In this document: in pieces, positions 37,201-49,490 of the stretch | How the letters are laid out: every line of letters starts with the position of its first letter | Position numbering within the stretch: the first letter of the stretch is position 1 | NCBI GenBank assembly: GCA_035235625.1 | Contig: CP141145.1 | Span: 21,020,563 to 21,084,562, forward strand | Direction of reading: 5' to 3' | Length of the DNA: 64,000 nucleotides | Origin: Saururus chinensis | Taxonomy: Eukaryota; Streptophyta; Magnoliopsida; Piperales; Saururaceae | Notes under the pieces: model-generated | Told to the model about the DNA's origin: nothing | Seen by the model: only the letters and a program-made list of their open reading frames with translations | The model's database searches: none | Position numbers and translations under genes: made by a program

Positions 37201-38770
37201 AAGTGTATTGAAACAACTGAAAAGGATGATTTTGGTGAATGATAAGAATTTCACCAAATAGTTGGTTCACAATTTTCCAGTGAATGTGAACAAAACCACT
37301 AAGTCCTAGTAATCCTTGACATTAGATAGCACCACATATTATTTATAAACCCTTGCTACATTGATGAAGATGTTGATGCATATCTCCAAAGCGTGATGTC
37401 CCTCAAATACTACCTCCCAATCATATTATACAAATTGGGATGGAGTTCGGTTGCAATTGTGTTGAGGTTTGAGATGGTTGAGGTGGTTGACTTTCCAAAG
37501 CATGTAAATTGCCACAATACTAGAATTTGTGTTTGCATATACACGTGGTTCATTGCAAAGAGTTACTACATGGAGTTTATTGGCAATGACATGATTATCT
37601 TTAGAAAAAGTATTGGCCACCAGTTATTGAAGAGGGCCATTGACTTTTCCTTGGTGGATTTATCTGATTAGGGTAACGACTGTGTTAGATATTATTGATC
37701 ATAATGTCATAAGTGTTTCCTAATTTATATTGATTATGATGTATAAAACTATAGAGAAATTTTTATACCATATATATTTGTATTGAAGACATGATATAAC
37801 AGCCTATCATGTTCCCAATAAGACGATAATTTAAATAATCTGTGTCTAATGAAAACACGATGTATTTATTGTTGAATAACTGCATTACACTACTCATGTT
37901 TTGGTTTCATGTATTACATTACATGACTTTCATGTTATCGTGTTATTTGGACACATGAGGTGTAAATGGTATTGTGTGCTAATATTCAAGAGTCTAAGAA
38001 GGAAGAGTTATAAAAAACACGACCATTGACAATTTCTACCTTCAAAAGCATGATGTACAAGATGTTGTCTAATACATCTTTCTTGATGTAAACATTGTAG
38101 GTTTTTTGTCGATACACACATTGGTACACATGATAAGAAAATTAGGGGATAGTATTACAGATTGCATGCTACAAAAAATATTCTTTTGCAAAATTTTACC
38201 ATTTGTCTTGTTCTACATCGAATTCTTTATCAATGACTCCACGCAAAAGGCATGCATCTATATGTGGCCCCACCAACATTGTGATTTCCATCAGCTGAAA
38301 TCAGATGTGATAACTCCCATTGCAAACTTTATTGCATGGTACATCAAGTATGGGTTGTAGTCTTTGGTGGTCTATTGGTACAAACACTTAGAAATATTCG
38401 AGAGAGACTATTTCTTCACTCCCTTGATCTTCAAGATTCTATCCATGGTGCTGGAGACATTGAGTCTTAGCCTATCAACCTCTAAAAGTGGTGAGGATGG
38501 TTGCTACTACCTGAATCTCTTCTCTTAGCACTGGGCGATGAGGAGGCAAAAGTGCTTGCTAATATAGACCGGGAAGAAGGCACTCTCTATGTTCTTGTTG
38601 TGGTACCTATAGAGGTTATTGGTGATCTTTGTCTAGTTGGTCTCATTGTCATGCCAATACCCGATTGTGTAATAGTGCTGGATGGCATGGCTTCCAAAGA
38701 AACAGTTGGGGTAGACAAGGGGACATGTCATATTCCTCTTTTCAAGTAGATTAAAGAACATATCGATCAC
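34240..38770 (+). pseudogene. Decayed coding relic, possibly transposon cargo
   Basis: Scattered plus-strand frames (35047-35301, 36205-36477, 37393-37671, 38106-38360, 38501-38749) share orientation and codon-like composition, with acidic and lysine-rich pieces (KEDDDEKNAQ-like at 35140; KKKDWKPLTIDEEDPIG at 36305). Near 34365, wording of the WAMEWLPKL type loosely resembles a domain found in Ulp1-associated proteins of plant transposons, but I cannot establish this. The frames are short and interrupted many times. GTGTTATCGATAACAC-like palindromes lie between them. Most likely a long-dead protein gene of a large DNA transposon; function not assigned. Confidence 0.3.
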
Positions 38771-41700
38771 CTATGTGTGGAAAATTTACAATATCAAGAT
38801 ATAAGAATAAAACCATGTGAATGTGGACTTGACTATTTAATATTCATATGTTCGATCACATGCCAACCCAAATATGTGATTTTCAGTAACATTAACACTA
38901 TACTAGTCGTGTGTATTCATATACAATGAATGGACATTCTTGTGAGAGAACACTCACAATGTATTATATCATGTGATCTCAAATGTGTTCTATATAATGT
39001 TGTGTATTCATACACACACTAAATTTAATAAAAAAAATTAACTGACATTATATATTATTGGCGTAGCAGGGACAATTAGTCAATGTCTGTTAATGTATCA
39101 ATTGGCCAAGAATGGTGAGGGTCTTCCATCCAAGATGTAAGTGACATGATCTTGCATTGTCAACATCTTCATGAGGAATGCAAGCTCGATGCCTAAGTAA
39201 TTAGCTGGTTCTACATGATCAGCCTTGTTCTTTCCCACCTTCTCATGCTTTTGAACATCAATTGGCCACTTGGTTCCTTGATCAATGGCATTCCTGTTAT
39301 GTCTACCTCCAATGGGTGGTGGGAAATTTTTTCTTCATTGTCAACCTTTTTCCAATTTCCATTGTCTCCTCTAGAGCTTGGCCATCACCACTCTCATGTA
39401 CATCTTCTTCCTGCACCGTCTCAATAGGAGGAGTAGCCTCTTCTACCTAACTAGGGGAAATCCCCTACTCCGGCTCTGCCATTGCCAATGGTTGTTTATC
39501 CATTATATTCACCACCTGATCCTTCTCCCAATCTGTGGAATCCCTGAGTAGAACCTTCAACATAAGGTGGTTGTCCTTGCTAGCCCAACTTTAAGGACCG
39601 AGACATTACTAGAAACAACCACCTCTTCTACTTTTTCCCTTGGGTGCAGCTTAAGGATCCTCTTGCATTTGGGAACTGGGAGTTGCATGCAAGCTTCTAA
39701 GCCAACCTTAGTAGTTGTTCTCTTTTGCAGCTTCTATTTTTAAGGTTGCACTTTTTCCTCACTGATTCTCTCTAAAAATAGGTAATAACAATGCATTTGA
39801 GAGTGGATGCCTTTTTTTAACCCTTTGGGCTTCACCTTTCAGACCTATTGGTTCTCCCTTGTCTGCATTTCAACAATTAATTATTATTTAAGTAGGGAAT
39901 AATCATGATATTGATTGTGTAAGTAGTCATGTTAGCATTCATACGATCATGTAATTAGTCGTGTTCCCGAACACACTACTATACATATAATTGTGTATTC
40001 AATTGCATGTCTATATTGATGTCCGCATTGTTAGACGACACCACGGAAGGGTGACTTTACTCAAAATAAAAGTTTCTTGAGTCTTCGGTGGTTTATCTTG
40101 CATCAGTGGTTTATCGTTCATCTTTGATGCAAGAGACTTCATCCTCATAAATAGAGGGAGGGGGTGCCTTCACCTCAAGGTGTATGGGGAGTGGGTACTT
40201 TTGTCCACACTAGGAATGTCAAAATGTCTCGGGTGGCAATCCTCAGTGTTTGGTTTATATCTTTTTGTAATGCTTTTGATACTATTTTAAGTATTTCAGC
40301 AATATTTTGAATGATGACAGCCTAGCGAAGTATCTAGCTATGTGATTTGCTTGCCATGTTTTTTGTTGTGGACTATGATTATATGTTTTTAAATAGCTTT
40401 AATATGTTTTAGGGAAAAAGGTGATCTTGTTATGCTATTAGAATCAGAAAGGTGAGATGGATAATTAGACTTTGTCAATGAATTATTTAATATGTGGTCG
40501 ACAATCTCACCTTATTTTTTAAAAATAATTTTCGTGTGTATCTTTTGTATTTTGGTATGTAACTTTGGTATTCTAGCTGACCAAACTGTCATGTCATCGA
40601 TAACATGATAATCATATAATCAGATTATCAATGACATGCTTATTAGAATATTATTGTGTTATCAATGAGATAAACCAAACACTTTATTTTTTATTGTGTT
40701 ATCGATGACACGACTATGTTCATTAGCATAGATATGATAACACACAACTTTATACCCAGTATTGTTATAATATCCATGTTAATGTGGTTAGTTGTATTGT
40801 CACACATACAAATTTTCGTAATATCAAACTGTGAGAATACCAAAGTAAAGACATATTTAAACATGAAAATCAGTGAGGAAATTTAGATTACAACAAGAAC
40901 TGATGGGAAGAAATCTCATAGTTGCCTTAAAAATGATGATGATGAGGGTACTCTTGAACATTACCATTACAACACGGTCAAAAGGGGCCAACACAAGATT
41001 ATCACAAAATCTTGATTAGGGTTTGGTTTCTTTCTTATTTATTTCTTTCTTGTTTATTTCTTTACAAATCTTCATGACTTTGTTCTAAAATTTAGCACCT
41101 GATTTGAACAATAGTGTACTTGGAGGTGGTATCTCTTATAGTATGCCACCTTTTTGGACATTTTTTGAAAATAGGTCAAAATAGTGAAACTATTTACGTT
41201 CTTTGGTAGTTTAGAACTTATTTTTAGTACTATGGTAGCAAATCTTAGTATTTTGTTGTGTATCTTTCGTATTACAATATTAAATTATGTATTCTAACAA
41301 CAGACTATCACAATATCCAACTATCAAAATACCAAACTACCATAATATCAAGCTATCATGTCATTGATTACACACGATAATCATATATTTGTGTTATCGA
41401 GGACAAGCTAAATCAAACACGATATTCCTATTGTGTTATCGATGGCACAACTCTATTAATTAGTGTAAATATGATAACACGACGTCAGTGTTATAATATC
41501 TAAGCTAATGTGGTTTGTCATGTCATCACGCATTCAAATTTTCATAATATCATATTGTGAGAATACCAAAGAAAAACATATTTAAACCAGCACCAATGGG
41601 AAGAAATTTGACAATTGCCTTAAAATTGATGATGATGAGGGTCCTCTTAAAAATTACCGATATACGACAATCAAAAGGGGACAAGGCAGGATTAACACAA

Positions 41701-42850
41701 AATCTTGATGAGCAAGTCTAGTGACTAAGTATGGTAGGATAATTTTTCCTTTAAGGAAATTTTCACACTATCATCGGCTTCTCTAAATGATAAAAGTAAT
41801 ATATTGGCATTTTAAGTTCATTAATGTCAATATCAATTAGCTCACACACTTGTTTGTCAAAATATGATCTTAGGACAAAGAACATAATCCATATTGGCAA
41901 TTTGTGGACAAGAGCCATAATACTATGACTTTTCTTTCATGCACCTTATCAATGTTTTTAGACTCAAGCTTGATAAATATTCTCTTCTACGATATCTCCG
42001 AAGAATATATGTAACACACCTAATTTTTCTTCATTTTTTTTACTTTTCTTCTATTTTTTATTTTTTTTACTCAAAAATTTGACACATTGGAGTATTGATT
42101 TTTTTGTTTGTACCTTAGTATTGGTACCCGTAGAGTTAGGTGTGTAACTTAGTCGCAAGCCCAAGTGCGTGATAGAAGTTTTTGGCACAAAAATGGGAGA
42201 AAAGAGAATAAAATTGAGAAGAAAAGAGAAAAAATCATGGACATTACAATATGTGACTATCTTGCACTGTGAACCATCTATGCAATCGTGCCTTTTCCCC
42301 CTACTTACTATGCTCAATCAAGACACACAAATACTAGAGGTTATTTCTTTTTAAGTTATGAAAATCCGTATGTGTGATCATATGACTATGTTAATTAGCA
42401 TATATGTGATAGCACAACCTGGTATGACATAGTGTTAGCAATAGGAATATTGTGTTTGGTTAGGCATGCCATTGGTGATATGACAATTTGTCAGCATGTT
42501 ATCGAGAAAATTGTAGTCTTAATAGTGTGTCATCATTAACATAATTATCTAATTTTCATGTAATAGATGACACAACATTTTGATTATCGTACTTTAAATA
42601 ATTGCAGAAGGTATTTAAGTTTGGTTTGGTGTTTAAATTTGGTCTTCCGCTGTTCCATTTTGGTATTCTACTGGTCTTCTGGTGTTCACTTTTGGTATTT
42701 ATGTTTTAATTTTGTATTTTGTTGTTTCAATTTGGTATTTTGCTTATCATTTTTGGAATTTTCATGGGTTTATGTTTGGTTATAGGGTATTTGGTATTTG
42801 GTCATCTTGTACTTCGTACTCATCTATTTTGCTCTACTTCTAAGCTACAA
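38771..42850. other. Non-coding DNA with GTGTTATCGATGACAC palindromes
   Basis: AT-rich and apparently non-coding. GTGTTATC(GAT/AAT)GACAC-like palindromes recur near 40600, 40650, 40697, 41393, 41433 and 42500. A diverged direct duplication of about 400 bp is present (next entry). Near 42013 TGTAACACACC could begin an LTR-like fragment. Frames at 39215-39450 show no domain. Confidence 0.5.
40587..41718. repeat. Diverged direct duplication, 690-770-bp period
   Basis: About 40587-41010 and 41353-41718 share wording in order: the ATTGTGTTATCGATG palindrome, GAGAATACCAAAG, GATGATGATGAGGGT (40935 and 41628), TCAAAAGGGG and CACAAAATCTTGAT. The offset drifts from 766 to 693 because of indels. Confidence 0.75.
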
Positions 42851-42988
42851 CAACACTTCCTCAAAGTCCCTCATTGCCCATTTGGAAATGCCTATGCAAT
42901 AACACTTCCAGGCTACAACAACACTTCCATATGAGAAGAGAGACATTTGGGTTTCTAACAAGGTTTCCATTTTGTATACTGGTTGTAT

Positions 42989-43370
42989 CACTACAACAAA
43001 ATGTACATTTAGCAACGCAAAAATAAACGTTGCTAAAAACTAATAATAACAACATATAAAAGAGTGTGGCAAAAAAATTCACTATTAGTGACGCTTAATA
43101 ATAAACGTTGCTAGTAGTCATATATTAGCGACGCATAATATTAAGTGTTACTAATAGTGAAACTATTAGCGATGCATTATAATATATGTCACTAATACAA
43201 AACCTATTAGCGATGCTTTATATTATGCGTCACTATAAGTTATGTTATTAATTTTTTAAAAAAAACTCAAAACTATTAGCGACACTTTTTCTTTAGCAAC
43301 GCTAATAGTTTTAACAATAGCGACATATGTTAACATGGGTCGCTAATAATTTTCAAGTTAAAATTTAGAG
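42989..43370 (+). mobile_element. Truncated left end of a second CACTA element
   Basis: CACTACAACAAAATG at 42989 is followed by AGCAACG/CGTTGCT and AGCGACG/CGTCGCT-type repeats to about 43355, matching the subterminal style of the element at 24300. No right end is found downstream. Its palindromes carry more mutations than those at 24300-29488, so it is older. Confidence 0.8.
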
Positions 43371-43429
43371 TTGAAGTTAAACAAAAGCTAACAAATCAAC
43401 AAAATTATACATCTCGCTCTATCATAGAG

Positions 43430-43640
43430 CGGAGTAGAACACAACAGAGCGGATTGGATCATATCAGATCCCATCCGATAATATTAGACCATATCATATC
43501 ATATTAGAGCATCGTATATCGTATCAAAGCATATTAAAAACACCTAAGATCATATCAAATCAAAATAGAGCATAACAAAGGAATTCAAATAAGAACATAT
43601 CATAATTCATCAGATCATAAGAATCATATATCTTAATTTA
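43430..43640. repeat. Degenerate CATATCA/GAGCATA repeat
   Basis: Low-complexity DNA built from short ATCATATC, AGAGCAT and related words, adjoining the minisatellite. Nothing coding. Confidence 0.5.
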
Positions 43641-43789
43641 GTATATTAAAATTACTAATTAAGATGCACATGCATATAAGCCATTTAACATCCCATGTTT
43701 ACTTAGGATGCCTACGTATTCTTATACTTATAATAAAACAAAAGGTTAGAAATGCTTATTCCTTTGAGATACTGAAAATGGTAGCGTTT

Positions 43790-44215
43790 AGAGTTGCTCG
43801 TTCCATCAGGGCATCCTCTCCTTTAGGTTTGGAGACGGTAGTAAGAGTCTCCTCTACCTGGAGACACTTCTCGTTTTCCTTTTCTGGAGGTGATGGACAG
43901 AATATCCTCTTATATGGAGAGACTTTCTTCTTTTTGCGCTTATAAACTGCAGACAAAACCTCCCCTTACCTCGGGATGTTTCTCTAACTGAGTGGTCCTT
44001 CTGTGGAGGACAAAGCCTCCCCTACTTTGGGTAACTTCTCTCGTTGTAGCCCAACGACAGAAGATGGAACCCCCTCTTGCTCTGCGCCACTTCTCTTTCT
44101 TCGGTGGCCAAGGACAACAAACAGAGCCTTTTATTGCTTTGGGACATTTTTCCCTTATACAGTTGGCAACTCAAAGAATGGACCCCTCTATTGTGTAGAG
44201 CATGCTTAACTTAGT
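43790..44215. repeat. Degenerate 55-57-bp minisatellite
   Basis: About seven units, each with a CCTCCCCT-like start, a GGGACACTTCTC-like middle and a GGAGGACAAAG-like end. Clear unit starts are near 43847, 43903, 43961, 44018, 44073 and 44129. The frames across it (43664-43945, 43992-44209) are products of the repeat. Confidence 0.75.
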
Positions 44216-44319
44216 TAAGAAAGCCTCTTCAACAGACTAAATCAGACTCATAATGATCAAAAATAGAGAAAACAAAGTTCTATCGGAAGAAAACCCTCAA
44301 AAGGCCTTAACTAGGCTTC

Positions 44320-44808
44320 CACATGCTTAAAACTGCGGCGCCCCGCCACCATTTCTAGTGGTGCTGCTATTTTTTGTGGTGGCACCCACCATTTAGGTGC
44401 CCCGCATGCGGGGCGTGATGCCCGTGCATCGCCTTCACATGTACCACATGCAGCTCAATTTTCTTTTTTAAATCTTATCTTCAAATGCACGTATCTTTCT
44501 ACCCCATACTAGGATTCACGTGTTCTTGGTACCATTGAATTTATATTGGCAAGCCCTTCAATACTAAATCACGTAGAGCAGTTTATCCTACTCTTCTCAA
44601 ATAAGTACTGCCAATATTGCATGCTTCTCGAGGTCATAATTTTTGCTTCCAACCTCTATTTCACATGTTCTTAGATTTGTTCGCTCGTTTCTTCAAGCTC
44701 TAATCATATACAAAGGTTTCAACTTTTGACCCTTTAAGAATTATCCAAAAATTATCTAATTACACCTAACCCCTGGATTAGACGTAATAAAAAAAAGTGG
44801 GGTGTTAT
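44320..44808 (-). mobile_element. Gypsy-like LTR fragment, minus strand
   Basis: On the minus strand, from TATAACACCCCAC (44808) downward, the block resembles the U3 side of Tekay-type LTRs, including GGTACCA (44548-44554 region) and GGGCTTGCC wording that parallels the LTR piece at 57732-58266. It abuts the Copia pol fragment at 44811, so it probably landed in that element. Its inner border is lost among the repeats below 44300. Confidence 0.45.
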
Positions 44809-44810
44809 AG

Positions 44811-45690
44811 TGGATGACAACCTCTTTAGATCTACAAATGATAAGTTTACCAAAGATTTTACAAAAGAGATGAGTGAGGAATTTAAAATGAGTATGGAAT
44901 GTTTACTAGCTTATTTTCTTGGTTTGCAACTAGAACAAACTGAATTGAGAATTTTCATCTCACAATCCAAGCTTGTTAAAGATTTTGGGAAGAAATTTGG
45001 ACTTCAAAATGCAAAATATGCTAAGACACCTATGTCTCCTTCTATCAAGTTAAGTAAAGATGCTTTAGGTAAATCCGTTGAACAAATTTTATATTGAAGC
45101 ATGATTGGTAGTCTTTTATACTTATATGCTAGTCGCTTAGATACTTTCTTAACTGTAGGAGTATATGCTAGGTATCAAGTTGATCCTAAAGAATCTCACA
45201 TGATTGTTGTTAAGATCATAATAAAATATACGAGTGGAGATATAAGATATGGTTTATGGTTTCCGTTTTACATTACTTTTGAACTAGTACGATATTTAGA
45301 TGCTTATTGGGTAAGGAATGTAAATGACTGAAAAAGTACCTTAAGAGGATGTTTTTATGTAGAAAATTACTTAGTTTCTTAGCATAGTAAAAAGAAAATT
45401 AGTGTTTCCTTATCAAAAGCTAAATCTTAATATATAGCTCCTAGTAATGGATGAAAATGATGTTATTTGATTATGGAATACGTCAAGGAAAAATGACTTT
45501 ATATTGTGATAATCTAAATTCGATTAAAAATTCTCAAAGTCCTTTTTAACATTCTCAAACAAAACATATTGATGTTAGACATTATTTTATTTTAGTTTCG
45601 GTTGATGATCAAATTGTCAACTTAGAACATAGTTCAACAGAGTTTTAATTGACTGATATTTTTACTAAACCTTTGGATTTCAACAGGTTC
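44811..45690 (+). mobile_element. Copia pol fragment (end of RT, RNase H)
   Basis: Plus-strand remnant of a Ty1/Copia polyprotein. It begins exactly at the VDD catalytic box of reverse transcriptase (44811), continues through the RT-RNase H connection (YFLGLQ, QSKLVKDF, TPMSPSIKL) and RNase H, with the family-typical QTKHIDVRHYF and DIFTKPLDF near the end (about 45560-45690). The N-terminal two-thirds of pol and gag are missing, and it is cut on both sides by other LTR sequence. Broken and old, with several interruptions. SIRE/Tork-like lineage is likely but not proven. Confidence 0.9.
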
Positions 45691-46192
45691 ATAGGCAACT
45701 ATAGCAAAGATCAATCAATCGTTTCATAGGGTAATCAATTGTTTTATGTACTATTTGAAAACCAGCTTGCAAGCAATTGATAGTTTGATAGTGTGATCGA
45801 TTGTTCACTATTCTAGAACCTTACGAGACTATATCTGATCGATCCATCCATAGAACGATTGATCATTCTATGTTCTAGAGAATCTCGTAATCAATATTCA
45901 AGGCTGATCAATTGGAGAGTCAAGTGTGATCGATCGTTCATGAACAAAATATCATTCTTTTTAGAATTTGCGTCCATCTTTCTCCCACACTCTCACACAC
46001 ATAAGTGATAATTCCCTTCATTCCCAAGTGTGTGTGTGTGCAATATATGTGCATGTTTTTACCCTGTAAACACCTCTTGAGTCTTTAGTTCTACTTCATC
46101 ATCACTAGTTAATCTTCAGTATTAAACAAACACTTCTTTGGCTTAAAGTTACACATCACTTGACATTGTTTTGATGACTAAAATAAGCCAAC
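45691..46192 (-). mobile_element. Copia-like LTR fragment, minus strand
   Basis: On the minus strand it starts TGTTGGCTTATTTTAGTC followed by ATCAAAACAATGTC, as SIRE-like Copia LTRs do, then shows a cluster of GATCGATC and ATTGATC motifs (45930-45700). It is opposite in orientation to the adjoining Copia pol fragment, so it is not that element's own 3' LTR in place. It adjoins Gypsy pol at 46193. Confidence 0.55.
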
Positions 46193-49100
46193 AGTACACA
46201 TATGACCAAATATGTACTTACACAATGGATCATCAATGGATGCATGTCACTTGTTATTTGGTTGACGATGGCAATTTTATAGACATGTAATGCATTATGA
46301 CCATAAAAATACCTGTAACTTTGTGTGTAATAGCATAAAGATTATCCTTGTATCTCACCAGGATGCTTTGTCTCCACCTGAAAGTGGCATAGAGGTATAT
46401 CTCTTTGTCTAGGAGCTGACTTATTGGAGAGCTTGAAGGATGAGAAATTTGTTTTAGTATTGATGTCAAAAGAGGTGAATGAGGATGGAAAGATCCCTAT
46501 GGAAGTTTAACCCTTAGTGAAGGATTTTAGGGATGTTTTCTTATACCACTAGCTCGACAGGTTATCATCCCTTAGTAAAGCCATCTATGTTGTGTTCCAC
46601 CATACACTAGCTCATGACAAGATTTGTAAGTCAATGAAGGTGCAATAGTCTTTTTATTTGTGTAACTTTGATACAAATGTAGGATTTAAACATGCTAAGA
46701 GGAATAAATGGCTCGTAGTTAAGGGCCCTAATCATGTAATGGCATGGGCCATGGGCCCAACAAAGGGGCAAGTTTGTATGTCGGCCAATGACCACTTTGA
46801 TTAATTATTGAATAATATTACCTTTCTCTCTTCTCTCCATCTTCCTTCAAGCTCTTCTTCTCCCTCCTATGAAGCTTAGGTACGTTGTGTTCCACTTTGA
46901 GATACAACATTACCACATAGATCTTGGCAGCTTGGTGGGACCACCCACTTGAGGATGCAACATGAGAGCCCAAGGATGATTTCTTATTTTTCTTTCCATC
47001 TTGGTCACCTTCAAGACAAGGGAGAAGTGGAGCATGGTGTTGTGTTCCGACACACATAAGATCATGATAGGATCCTATACCTATGAGGGTGTAGTAGTCT
47101 TTTTATTCGCTTAATTGTAATTCAGTTATAGGATAAATTTGTGCTAAGACAAATAAATGGCCCACATTTAAGGGCACTGATTATGTAATGGCGTGGGCCA
47201 TGGGGCCCAACCAAGGGTGGGCATTACTCAACCAAGAGGCAAGTATATATGTGTGGCCAATGACCACTTTGATAAATTATTGAAGAACAAAACCTTTCTC
47301 CCTTCTCTCCTTCCTCAAAACTCTTCTTCTCCATTCTATGAAGCTTAGGTACCTTGTGTCCCACCTTGGTACACAACAATCCAACACCAAATTGATCTGG
47401 TATAGGGTTCCACACTACCTAACCATTTGAACTATAGGATGATCCGTAAGCAACATGAAGAGCTTCAATGGTAAGTAAATAAATTACTAAGAAAGACTTA
47501 TGTTGGAGAGAACGTTAGTCCGTGTGTAGTGTTAGCTTTTTTGGACCCAAGAAAAAGAAATATGGTAGTTAGCATATGTATATGGATAGTTGGACTCTTA
47601 ATAAAATCACCACCAAATATTTGTTTCCTATTCCATCGCTGGATGACTTTATAGATCGGTTATGTAGTGCGACTATATTCCATAAGTTGGATTTGAAGTG
47701 GATATCACCAAATACAAAGTAGATAGGGTGATGAATGGAAACCTGCATTCAAAAGAAGAGACGAGTTATGTGAGTGGTTGGTTGTTCCATTTAGATTATC
47801 TCATGTTTCAAATATAATTATGAGGGTGATGAATCAATCTTTTTGACCTTTTTGTTGGAAGCTTTGTGGTGATTTATTTTGATGGCGTACTTATCAATAG
47901 TGCTAATTTTCTGACTTCGCTGCAACATCTTTGAGATGTCTAAGATCTTCACATGAAGGAACTCTTTGCAGTTGTGAAGAAGTATTCTTTTGTGCAAAAT
48001 TCAGTACTATTTTTTGCGTATGTAGTTTCTAAAGATGGATGTGTAGTATATTAGAGTAGGGTGGCCTAGACCTAAAAGTATACATGAGGTACACAGTTTC
48101 CACTAATTAGCTTCTTTCTTTGGAAAGCTTATACCTCATATTAACACTATTATGGCCCCCATTTCTGACTGCATGAAAGTTAAAAGTTTTGTTCGGGATG
48201 ATGAGGCTAAAAAAGTATTAAATATTATTAAAGAAAAACTAATTTTCACACCTATGTTTACATTACTAGATTTTACAAAGCCTTTTGAACTATATTGTGA
48301 TGCTTTAAATGATGGAAATGGGGTTGTCCTGAGAGTCATTTGATTGCATATTTTAGAGAGGAGTTGTTAGGTACAAAAGGAAGATGTAGTGAGCTTAGGA
48401 TGTAGAGTTTTACATTGTTGTACAAGTACTTAGGCATTGTTGGCATGACTTTTATTCTATACCCTGATGATACACTGTTTAAGCACATCAATAATCAAGA
48501 GAAAATGTTTCCTAGACACGCACAATGGGTAGCTTATTTGCAAGAATTACCATAGTGCTCAAGCACAAGTCCAGAGTTCAAAATTGGGTGATTGATGCCT
48601 TGAGCCAGTGAGCTAGTTTGCTTACTACTATGTGTGTACAAGTATTTGATATTTTTTGTTAGGGTTTGGGTAGCCAATTGTATATTCCAATTTGTTGTGC
48701 TTGAAGATAATTAAGGAGCTACATGATATCTTGTGTGGGTAGAGACAAGAATTTTATCTTGTGTCTTAGTCACATTTTTGGCTTTCTATGCACCAAGAGG
48801 TATAGCAATTTGTGGGTATATGTCATGCATATCATATTGCAAATTAAAGGGAAAAACTACTAATGCAGGTTTTACATGTCTCTTTCTATCCCCAAACAAC
48901 TTTGAGATTATCTTAGCATAGATTTTGTTTTGGGATTGCCACATATATAGCAATGTATTATCTTTATGGTTGTTGATAAAATTTCTAAGATAATACATTT
49001 TGTGGCTTCTAAGAAGACTATTGACACTTTATATGTAGTTTTACTATTTTGGTGGAAATTTATCAATTGTATGGATTCCTTTTGTTTATTGTTTCTAACC

Positions 49101-49490
49101 GGGATACTGAAATTGTTTAGTCATTTTGTGTTTGTTATGGAGGTTAGCACATACTCCATTGGATGTTAGTGGTGCTTATCACCCTAGATGAACGTGGTTA
49201 ACATGTCTCTGGGTAACTGCTTGACGAGTTTAGTAGGTACTAATATGAGTAGCAACTACTTTAACTAAAGGCTTCTTTCCTATTGGCAAGTATAACAAGT
49301 TATCTGCCAGGAAGATTAGCCCGTTAGGAATCATTGCAAAGAATAACCTTAATGCATTTTATCTCAAGCTACCTAGAACCATATGGAAATCCAAAGTGTT
49401 CAACATCGAGTATCTCATTAGATATCTTGGCCATAACTCATCAAATGACGGGCAAATTCTTTCAAACTTGGGGATGATGCTGTAACCCGT
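46193..49490 (+). mobile_element. Gypsy pol remnant (chromovirus, CRM/Reina-like), split by a TRIM
   Basis: Plus-strand Gypsy polyprotein in decayed form. Parts in order: C-terminal part of protease (46195-46380, with DRHVMHYDHKNT-like wording), linker and RT start (46480-46587), RT (47379-48060), RNase H (48120-48600), integrase (48690-49200) and integrase C-terminal region (49260-49480). The wording in RT (YRMIRKQHEELQ, SGYHQI) and RNase H (IMAPISDCMK, FELYCDA) fits the CRM/Reina branch. It is interrupted by the LTR-bounded insert at 46588-47378 and followed by an LTR start at 49491. Gag is absent. Many breaks; old. Confidence 0.85.
46588..47378 (+). mobile_element. TRIM-like element nested in Gypsy pol
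   Basis: Two direct terminal repeats, 46588-46909 (322 bp) and 47038-47378 (341 bp), both start TGTTGTGTTCC and end ACAACA and match at roughly 80 percent by eye. The inner part is only 128 bp and non-coding, ending in a purine-rich tract (GACAAGGGAGAAGTGGAGCA) before the second repeat. Flanks ATCTA and ATCCA look like a 5-bp duplication with one change. The size and layout are those of terminal-repeat retrotransposons in miniature. I see no 5S-like sequence, so not obviously Cassandra. A standard primer-binding site is not clear. Old, because the two repeats have diverged. Confidence 0.85.

Noticed and set aside
37393-38749. Ulp1 protease domain in the 34-39-kb relic
   Set aside because: No clear His-Asp-Gln-Cys catalytic pattern could be read; similarity too weak to claim.
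46588-47378. Cassandra-type element with 5S-like LTR
   Set aside because: No 5S rRNA-like internal promoter words seen in the repeats; kept as an unnamed TRIM-like element.
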